DNA of 9,160 nt, taken from Deltaproteobacteria bacterium (GTDB taxonomy: Bacteria; Myxococcota_A; SURF-8). The stretch lies in the NCBI GenBank assembly GCA_029570245.1, contig JAKQSH010000421.1, positions 1 to 9,160 of the forward strand, in the 5' to 3' direction. The notes below the pieces were generated by a model that saw nothing but the letters and a program-made list of their open reading frames with translations, was not told the DNA's origin and did not search any database. Both the position numbers and the translations under genes were made by a program. How positions within the stretch are numbered: position 1 is the stretch's first letter; every line of letters begins with the position of its first letter. Shown here in pieces: positions 1 through 5,512 of this stretch.

Positions 1-1047
1 GAGTTCCCGGATGGTGTCAAGATCGCTGATGACTTCGGCCTGATCGGTGCTTTCGTCGCGCCAAATCCAGGGACCAAGCGCCCAGCGGGCCGGAAGTGTA
101 GGAAATCCCGTGATTTCATAATAATGGCGCGTCAGGTCAAGCGGATGTTTTTCTGCGAAAATATGAAATTTAAAGCCGTCGTTTGCGAACGGGCCTGCGC
201 CGAACGTAACTTCGACAAGGTCGTCTTCTTTGTTCGCCAGTTCGAAAACGCCTGGGTATGGACATTCTGCGAAAAGTCCCCAACCGCTGGTGCCGATAAC
301 GAATGGCACGGGAACGTGCGCTTCATTGTAACCGCTTTCAAGACCACCTGCGGCTTCAAGCTGCATGGCGCGAATTTTCCCTCGATGATTTACATCGTCG
401 AAATACTCGCCCAGACCGTAAAACCCCTCTTCCGGATCGATACGCGGGCGCAGGCGGAAATATGCAATCTGTGTGCTGTTTTCAGCCGGAATCAGTGTCG
501 CACTGAATGTTCCGGGGTGCGATATTTCGATTGACAGTGTCGCTTTTCTGTTCTGATCGAAACTAAGGTCGAGCACTAGCTTTGAGTTTGTGTCTTCTTT
601 CAGTTCTGCTGCCGTTACATTCAGCCAGGCCAGACCTTCAGGCGGTGAGTAAAGCGGATCGGCGGCTGCGAGCGGATACGGGTCGTAATTGACTTCGTCG
701 CTGATTTCTTCGACGATTCCAAGTTGAATGGAATCCAGCCCCCAGTTCATCAGAGTCCGGTCGCCGCTATTAAGTTGTAGCAGTCCATCGGAAACCGGAT
801 ATTGCAGCGAGAAATCGCCTGAAGTCAGGCCGGGCGTATTTGTTTCCTCGCCATCTCCGTCTGAAACTTCGCCATCGTCGTCGGATTTTTCGCCGTCCGA
901 TTCGGAGTCGTCACCATCAGCAGCGTTTTCGTTGTCACCATCGGGCAGTGTGTCTCCGTCGGCGGAATCACCATCGCTGGACGATGAGCAGGACGCCGCC
1001 AGCAACAGCAATGCAATCAGTAAGGCCGAAAATATGGTTTTTCGCAT
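1..1047 (-). CDS. GH31-type alpha-glycosidase lipoprotein, N-terminal part (runs off left edge)
   Basis: Seen: 349 codons are open from the ATG at 1047 to the window edge with no stop. A good Shine-Dalgarno (AGGAG, 1059-1055) lies 7 bases before the ATG. Residues 1-20 form a lipoprotein signal peptide with lipobox LAASC (Cys20). Residues 21 to about 68 are an acidic spacer with many Asp-Gly-Asp units. From about residue 75 the protein resembles the N-terminal beta-sandwich of glycoside hydrolase family 31: YGLGEYFD (210-217), a NHRGK stretch just after it, then VPVPFVIGTSGWGLF, and PTLPARWALGPWIWR (about 316-330), which is where the catalytic barrel begins. Family knowledge: GH31 enzymes are retaining alpha-glucosidases, alpha-xylosidases and relatives. 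Their nucleophile Asp lies further on, outside the window, so activity and specificity cannot be judged. Inference: an outer-membrane or periplasmic enzyme that trims alpha-linked sugars. Family call fairly sure; substrate unknown. Confidence -1.
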   Translation of the reverse strand, partial: MRKTIFSALLIALLLLAASCSSSSDGDSADGDTLPDGDNENAADGDDSESDGEKSDDDGEVSDGDGEETNTPGLTSGDFSLQYPVSDGLLQLNSGDRTLMNWGLDSIQLGIVEEISDEVNYDPYPLAAADPLYSPPEGLAWLNVTAAELKEDTNSKLVLDLSFDQNRKATLSIEISHPGTFSATLIPAENSTQIAYFRLRPRIDPEEGFYGLGEYFDDVNHRGKIRAMQLEAAGGLESGYNEAHVPVPFVIGTSGWGLFAECPYPGVFELANKEDDLVEVTFGAGPFANDGFKFHIFAEKHPLDLTRHYYEITGFPTLPARWALGPWIWRDESTDQAEVISDLDTIREL

Positions 1048-1130
1048 CTGACCTCTCCTGGAATGATCGTTCGCGCTGAACGATGTGGTTAAAAAGAGCC
1101 TTTACGACTCCTTTTATTTGCATTGTTACC

Positions 1131-1158
1131 AATATACATATTTGAAAATTCCGGTCAA
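1131..1158 (-). promoter_or_regulatory. Sigma70-type promoter for the GH31 gene
   Basis: On the minus strand TTGACC (1158-1153) and TATATT (1136-1131) are separated by 16 bases. This predicts a 5' leader of roughly 80 bases before the ATG at 1047. The match is good, but it is inferred from sequence only. Confidence -1.
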
Positions 1159-1251
1159 AGAATGTTTGGTTTTATGCTTTAATATCTGGAACAACGAATA
1201 ACGACGGTGGCGGGTGTAACCCTCGGTATTGAAATCGGTCTGAAAATGTAA

Positions 1252-1395
1252 TCCAATGTGATGATCGCTTCCGGCGAATCGACCACATTCGGCGGTTCGG
1301 GCGGCAGCATCAACGAAGATAATTTAGTCGGTAATCAGTTTACTTACGGGCTTTTCTCATACGCTATGCACGCCGCCAACGGCCAGCAGTTCTAA
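1252..1395 (+). pseudogene. Remnant of a plus-strand gene end, possibly caspase-like
   Basis: The 532-base stretch 1048-1579 holds no intact gene. Within it, one plus-strand frame reads like protein: an open stretch from 1252 to the TAA at 1393-1395, containing IASGEST, a Gly/Ser run and GNQFTYGLFSYAMHA. Just upstream the same frame gives TVAGVTLGIEIGLKM before a TAA at 1249-1251, so an older coding region appears to continue through that stop. No Shine-Dalgarno precedes the ATG at 1261, so a functional 44-residue protein is unlikely though possible. A strong terminator begins 45 bases after the TAA, as expected behind a once-functional gene. The pattern of Ala-Ser followed by Gly-x-Phe-Thr-Tyr-x-Leu resembles the C-terminal part of caspase-like C14 peptidases. 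This is weak inference from a short stretch. Confidence -1.
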
Positions 1396-1440
1396 GTTGT
1401 TAATTACTTCGTCGAACAGTAAAACGACGACTTGACGATA

Positions 1441-1468
1441 AAAAGCCCCGGAAATGTCCGGGGCTTTT
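1441..1468. terminator. Strong bidirectional Rho-independent terminator
   Basis: A perfect 12-bp stem, AAAAGCCCCGGA (1441-1452) with TCCGGGGCTTTT (1457-1468), encloses the loop AATG. On the plus strand the U-run is 1465-1470. On the minus strand the stem is also followed by TTTTTATCG. It can therefore end the minus-strand metallophosphoesterase transcript, whose stop lies about 110 bases away, and the transcript of the decayed plus-strand gene at 1252-1395. Confidence -1.
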
Positions 1469-1512
1469 TTCTTTACGCATATTATCTGTCTCAAATAAAA
1501 AGTAACTGAAGT

Positions 1513-1577
1513 TTCCTGCATCTGCGTGCAGTCTGCGTGCAATTTCCTGTTCCCCGTGGAACACGCAATTGCAGGAA
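1513..1577. repeat. Palindrome-rich intergenic segment with short direct repeats
   Basis: An outer inverted pair TTCCTGCA (1513-1520) and TGCAGGAA (1570-1577) encloses a direct repeat TCTGCGTGCA (1521-1530 and 1532-1541) and an inner hairpin TGTTCC-CCGT-GGAACA (1548-1563). CACGCA at 1562-1567 is also complementary to both TGCGTG copies, so several pairings compete. It begins three bases after the metallophosphoesterase stop on the minus strand and would form a structured 3' end of that mRNA. It could be a dispersed extragenic palindrome, which one copy cannot show. Confidence -1.
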
Positions 1578-1579
1578 GC

Positions 1580-2695
1580 TCATTTGTCGAAAGATTCGCT
1601 CCAGTAATGAGTGTCTTCGCGACCGATGGTTACGGTGATGCTCATTTCCTCAGGGTTCACTTCCACGATGTGAATGTTGTCCATGTTGCCGTTGGTATCT
1701 CCGATGGAGCTGGTTTCGAAAACCGGGATACTTTCATACATGTTATCTTTTTCCCAGATATGGCCGTGTCCGGTGAACATCGCCAGAATCTGATCCTGGT
1801 ATGTTTCCACAAGATCATAGAAAGCGTCTTCTTCTCTTACCAGGAAAGTTTTTGCTATGCTGAAAAGAGCTTCCGGCGAATCGGTGATGGGCGGATGATG
1901 GAAGAACAGAATGCAGGGATCGCCGTTTTCAAGCTCCGCTTCAAACCAGGCCAGCTGTTCGTCATCGAAAGAGCCTGTGCAATAGGCTTCGGCAGTGCAA
2001 CCCACGCAAACCTGCGTTCTTGCTTCTCCACGGTTGGAGTTCAGGAATATCATGCGTACTCCATTGTATACAAAACTGTAATACGGATCGGTGCCGAGGA
2101 CTTTTTTCCATATGGCCTCCATTGCGGCGGGATCGTCTGAACTGACGCCTTCACCCAGTTCAGTGTCATAGTCTTTCTGGTAATCGTGGTTGCCGATGGC
2201 GGCGTACCATGGCATGTCCAGCCAGTCCATCATTTCTTTGAATTTATCCGCAGGATTTTCAAATCCGGCGCCGTAGTCGTCAGGGTTTTCCGAGAAAAGC
2301 GCGCCCACCATGTCGCCGGTTACGGCCACGAAAGATGAGCTTGCGAATTCGCTGTTGATGCGGTCGATTGCGGCGCTCAGGTTGTCGATGTTGCTCTGGT
2401 TGTCGTAATCGTCATCATCCGGGTTGCCCGGCAGACGGACGTGAGTGTCGCTGATTACGTTGAAGATGAAAGGTTCTGCCGGTTCAGCTTCAGCCTCTTC
2501 TTCCTGTGTCGTTTCATCATCGCTGTCTCCGTCCTGTTCACCCTCGCCTTCACCCTCGCCTTCACCTTCACCTTCACCTTCACCTTCTCCCTCACCTTCT
2601 CCCTCACCGGAATCCTCCTCAGTACCGCCACAGGCCTGTATCATAAAAACCGCTACGAAAATCGCTGCCAGAACCAGTAACCGTCTGCTGTTCAT
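1580..2695 (-). CDS. Calcineurin-like metallophosphoesterase lipoprotein
   Basis: This 371-residue protein has a dinuclear-metal phosphoesterase domain with the full motif set: SDTH (Asp83, His85), GD (Asp128), GNHD (168-171), FHHPP (His266, His267) and GHGH (309-312). The family hydrolyses phosphomono- or diesters using two bound metals. The substrate here is unknown. Residues 1-22 are a lipoprotein signal peptide ending IQAC. The spacer that follows is twelve Glu-Gly pairs (30-53) and then Asp/Glu-rich sequence up to about residue 75. The start at 2695 is preferred because GGAGG (2705-2701) lies five bases upstream. An in-frame ATG at 2719 would add eight residues and place the Shine-Dalgarno inside the gene. 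A cluster Cys230-x2-Cys233-x5-Cys239 may form disulfides in the oxidising periplasm. It is transcribed away from the glycosidase operon from its own promoter and ends at the terminator at 1441-1468. Domain call is secure; role in glycan use is inferred from context. Confidence -1.
   Translation of the reverse strand: MNSRRLLVLAAIFVAVFMIQACGGTEEDSGEGEGEGEGEGEGEGEGEGEGEGEQDGDSDDETTQEEEAEAEPAEPFIFNVISDTHVRLPGNPDDDDYDNQSNIDNLSAAIDRINSEFASSSFVAVTGDMVGALFSENPDDYGAGFENPADKFKEMMDWLDMPWYAAIGNHDYQKDYDTELGEGVSSDDPAAMEAIWKKVLGTDPYYSFVYNGVRMIFLNSNRGEARTQVCVGCTAEAYCTGSFDDEQLAWFEAELENGDPCILFFHHPPITDSPEALFSIAKTFLVREEDAFYDLVETYQDQILAMFTGHGHIWEKDNMYESIPVFETSSIGDTNGNMDNIHIVEVNPEEMSITVTIGREDTHYWSESFDK
2537..2608 (-). 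repeat. Hexanucleotide repeat encoding (Gly-Glu)12
   Basis: Twelve in-frame hexamers of form GGNGAR (GGTGAA, GGTGAG, GGAGAA, GGCGAG) run without interruption on the minus strand just after the lipid-anchor cysteine. Four central copies are identical GGTGAA units. Gain or loss of a unit would keep the frame and only change the spacer length. Confidence -1.
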
Positions 2696-2763
2696 TAATT
2701 CCTCCAATTGAAATTTCACGATTGTCAGGACCGCCTGCCTGCGCTTTTATAAATCTCAATGAA

Positions 2764-2791
2764 AGTATAGGTATAAAAAATCATCTGGCAA
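2764..2791 (-). promoter_or_regulatory. Sigma70-type promoter for the metallophosphoesterase gene
   Basis: On the minus strand TTGCCA (2791-2786) and TATACT (2769-2764) are separated by 16 bases. This gives a leader of about 60 bases before the ATG at 2695. It is a close match to consensus, predicted only. Confidence -1.
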
Positions 2792-2846
2792 TGGCCTTAC
2801 AAAGAACTAACAAAAGGCACAGTCGCTTCAATATTGTCGTTTTAGC

Positions 2847-2875
2847 TTGGGCCGCCGGTGAATTTTTAATAATAT
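2847..2875 (+). promoter_or_regulatory. Possible promoter for the glycosidase operon
   Basis: TTGGGC (2847-2852) and TAATAT (2870-2875) have a 17-base spacer, predicting a start near 2882 and a short leader before the ATG at 2906. The -35 box is weak, which could mean activator dependence. It sits back to back with the promoter at 2764-2791, so one regulator could serve both units. Confidence -1.
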
Positions 2876-2905
2876 CGGAATCGAAAATACAGTCGGAGAA
2901 TCGTC

Positions 2906-5479
2906 ATGCAGAAAAAAACGCCTCTATTTCTAGTGTGTCTGCTTATTGCCATGGCGGCCTGTTCCGAAAGCGGGAATGACGGCGTGTACGCAGACGGCGA
3001 TTCTGACTTCGACTCTGTTGAAGCGGAGCAGCAGGAACCCGATTCCGAAAACCCGGCAGAGGGCGATGCGGCGGAAGAAGAAGCCGTATATGAACCATGG
3101 TGGCCGCAGAAAGACGATGCGGCTTTATATGAACTCAAGGCCCGCAGCTCGTTTTTCGGAGAGCACGCCTGGCTCATCGACGAGCATTCCAGCTGGTTTG
3201 AAGACATAAAACATGAAGAAGCTGGAGAAACGCCGCAGGAGTCCAGCCGTCTTGGATATTACGCTGTCGGCAACGGAAACGTTTTCGGTTTTGTCGGTTC
3301 ATGGTATCCGCGTAACACGCTGCACGAAATGATCGGTCCCGGCTATCAGAAACGTGGCGGGACAGGCTATTTCCCGGATTTCTCGGCCATGCTGCTCAAA
3401 GACGGCCAACTGCTGCCATGGACGCGCGAACTGGTCTGGAAACCGCTGAAAGCTCAGATTCCATGCACCAGCATGCAGGTTAAGGGTTCATACCTGGAAC
3501 TCGATACCGTTACTTTCGCCCCCGAATCTGATTCTCCCGGTGCTGAAGGTTCGGCTGTTGTGCAGTTGATAAATCTGCGAAATACGGGTGATGTCGCAGA
3601 AAGCGGCATCAGGTTGCTGCTTCAGACATACGACAGTGCAGGCGAAACGGAAACGGGTTTGCGGCAGGCGCGGGAAGGCGGGAAACTGCTGCATGTTTCT
3701 GCACTGGAATCTAAACTCCTGCCGGGAAAATCCCCGCTGGAGAAATTTCCGGCTCTGCTTTCCGGTGACCTGACTATTGAGCCCGGTGCAGAAATCCAAT
3801 TCGTCGTTGTATATGACTTCACGCTTGAGGGCAGTGAATTCAGCGGCAGAACCGCAGTCGAATCGACAGGCTGGCAGAATCTTTTGACTGCTACTGCCGA
3901 CTGGTGGCGTGTCTGGCACAACGCCGGAATCGGCATCCACACTCCCGACCGACGACTGGATGACCTTATCGAAGGCGTTAAAGGTGCGGTACGCGTTCAG
4001 GTTGCAGACAACGGCGCCAGCTGCCCGATGTCTTTTTACACAAGTGTCTGGATACGCGACAGTTACGGCCCGACACGCATGTTTCTGCGTTTCGGCTACC
4101 CGGAAGATGCCTGGGGCATTTCGGATTATTACTTCAAGGCCGCTTCGATGCACGGCGGCATTGCCAACGCGCTCGATGCCGATTCGGAAATCTCCGACCC
4201 GCTGCCGCAACTCGACTGGATGGGCAACACGCCGTTTTCAGGGCGGCTGCGCGGCGAAGGCCCCAGTCATATTCCGTTGATGCATGCGCTTTACTGGCGA
4301 TACACCGGGCAGGGTGACGCAATAGCCGCGCGCTGGGAATATCTGATGCATACGCTCAAGGGACAGGAAAAAACGCCGGAAGGTTTGATGTTCTTTTCCG
4401 GCGACGAAACTTTCAGGCCGCAGCTTTCGACCAATCTGGCAATGAAAGGCGGAGCTGAATATAAATTCGAGGACCTGACGTACTCCGCCAATTCTGCATT
4501 CCTTTATGTGCGTGCCTGCGAAACTCTGGCCGAATACGCCGAAGAATACGGGATTGAGAGTGATGATGTCGCCTGGCTCAGAAGCGAGGCTGAGCGCATT
4601 CGTGAAAAAACAGAAGAACGTTACTGGCTCGAATCGGAAGAGCGTTACAGCCCCTTTATATACATGGACGGACTTGTGCCGGAAACGCGTCCGGCTGAAG
4701 ATGTCAACACGCAGCCGATCTGGTTGCAGTATCTCGATTTTCACGATGAACAGGCACGCCGCAACGTTATTTCCACCATGGACATGATTCTGCGTGACAA
4801 CGGCATTCTGCAGAATCAGAACGGCGACAGCCTGGAGATTATGGGTTACAAAACAGGGCAGGGCATTATGACCGGCATGGCTCCGGCGTATTTTCTTTAT
4901 AATGTGACTGATCTCAATCTTGATATCGCTTCGACGACTTTCGACGCCGTCGGTCAGTATGTCTCGCCGTCCGGCAATTATCCCGAAGTCGGCGTTTTCT
5001 CCGAGCCGGGCCGCGCGCTGAATCTTATATACAGCCGCAACGGCTCCGGCGAAAACTGGGCGCGTCACCGGCAGTGGGAAGGCGCCATCAGCGCCGAAGC
5101 TCTGATGCATTTTCTTACAGGCTACGAGGCCGACGTAAATAAAAAGTTTGTGAATTTCGCACCGCATCTGCCGCACGACAGCGGTTTCGTTGATGCTCAG
5201 CGCCTTATGTACAAAGGCAATGCGCTGTCAATGCATTACGAGAAAATCGACGGTGTTTACCGGCTCGAAATCGAGTGTCCGTTCAATCCCGCCGACGCTG
5301 GACTGGGTGAGTTCCGTCTGCGACTGGCTGTGCCGCGCGCGGAAAACCCGACTCTGAAGATTAACGGCGCAGAAAACATGAATTTTACAAGCTTCGTCAG
5401 TGATGAAAATACAATGCTGCTTGAATTCTCCATCGACGCGGCAGAAGGTTCAACGGTGTTTGAAATAACAGGCATTTAA
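2906..5479 (+). CDS. Six-hairpin ((alpha/alpha)6) glycosidase-like lipoprotein
   Basis: This 857-residue protein has a signal peptide with lipobox MAAC (Cys19) and an acidic spacer to about residue 65. A beta-rich N-terminal region (about 95-330) follows, then a helical region (about 340-770) and a C-terminal beta tail (about 775-857). This order is typical of (alpha/alpha)6-barrel sugar enzymes such as GH15, GH63, GH65 and GH78. Barrel signatures are VWIRDSYG (Trp382, Asp385), RGEGPSH (Glu451), ALYWRYTG, QWEGAIS (Glu725) and NFAPHLP near the barrel end. Asp385 or Glu451 could be the acid and Glu725 the base. These are guesses from conservation-like context, not an alignment. I cannot place it in a numbered family. 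The start is supported by GGAG (2895-2898), 7 bases before the ATG. It is the first gene of an operon, with the GH67-like gene starting 33 bases after its stop. Fold class likely; substrate unknown. Confidence -1.
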   Translation: MQKKTPLFLVCLLIAMAACSESGNDGVYADGDSDFDSVEAEQQEPDSENPAEGDAAEEEAVYEPWWPQKDDAALYELKARSSFFGEHAWLIDEHSSWFEDIKHEEAGETPQESSRLGYYAVGNGNVFGFVGSWYPRNTLHEMIGPGYQKRGGTGYFPDFSAMLLKDGQLLPWTRELVWKPLKAQIPCTSMQVKGSYLELDTVTFAPESDSPGAEGSAVVQLINLRNTGDVAESGIRLLLQTYDSAGETETGLRQAREGGKLLHVSALESKLLPGKSPLEKFPALLSGDLTIEPGAEIQFVVVYDFTLEGSEFSGRTAVESTGWQNLLTATADWWRVWHNAGIGIHTPDRRLDDLIEGVKGAVRVQVADNGASCPMSFYTSVWIRDSYGPTRMFLRFGYPEDAWGISDYYFKAASMHGGIANALDADSEISDPLPQLDWMGNTPFSGRLRGEGPSHIPLMHALYWRYTGQGDAIAARWEYLMHTLKGQEKTPEGLMFFSGDETFRPQLSTNLAMKGGAEYKFEDLTYSANSAFLYVRACETLAEYAEEYGIESDDVAWLRSEAERIREKTEERYWLESEERYSPFIYMDGLVPETRPAEDVNTQPIWLQYLDFHDEQARRNVISTMDMILRDNGILQNQNGDSLEIMGYKTGQGIMTGMAPAYFLYNVTDLNLDIASTTFDAVGQYVSPSGNYPEVGVFSEPGRALNLIYSRNGSGENWARHRQWEGAISAEALMHFLTGYEADVNKKFVNFAPHLPHDSGFVDAQRLMYKGNALSMHYEKIDGVYRLEIECPFNPADAGLGEFRLRLAVPRAENPTLKINGAENMNFTSFVSDENTMLLEFSIDAAEGSTVFEITGI

Positions 5480-5497
5480 GCTGATTCACAATTGAAC

Positions 5498-5504
5498 AGG
5501 AAGG
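5498..5504 (+). promoter_or_regulatory. Ribosome binding site that decides the GH67-like start
   Basis: AGGAAGG lies 8 bases before the ATG at 5513. An in-frame TTG at 5492 would give a longer protein, but it precedes this site and has no Shine-Dalgarno of its own. The ATG also puts the signal peptide directly at the N terminus. Confidence -1.
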
Positions 5505-5512
5505 ATTCAAAG

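Noticed and set aside
1090..1118. Hairpin-like AAAAGGAG/CTCTTTTT on the minus strand in the GH31 leader
   Set aside because: The stem is A/T rich, mismatched and too weak to call a terminator or attenuator.
1526..2140. Plus-strand open frame (204 codons) opposite the phosphoesterase
   Set aside because: The minus frame carries all metallophosphoesterase motifs; the plus frame has none.
2537..2608. Repeat array considered as CRISPR
   Set aside because: It is a contiguous in-frame hexamer repeat encoding Gly-Glu with no spacers.
4238..5176. Minus-strand open frame (312 codons) opposite the six-hairpin gene
   Set aside because: It is an antisense shadow with no domain, signal or Shine-Dalgarno; the plus frame carries coherent glycosidase motifs.
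5492..5512. TTG start giving a seven-residue longer GH67-like protein
   Set aside because: The Shine-Dalgarno AGGAAGG lies after this codon and fits the ATG at 5513.
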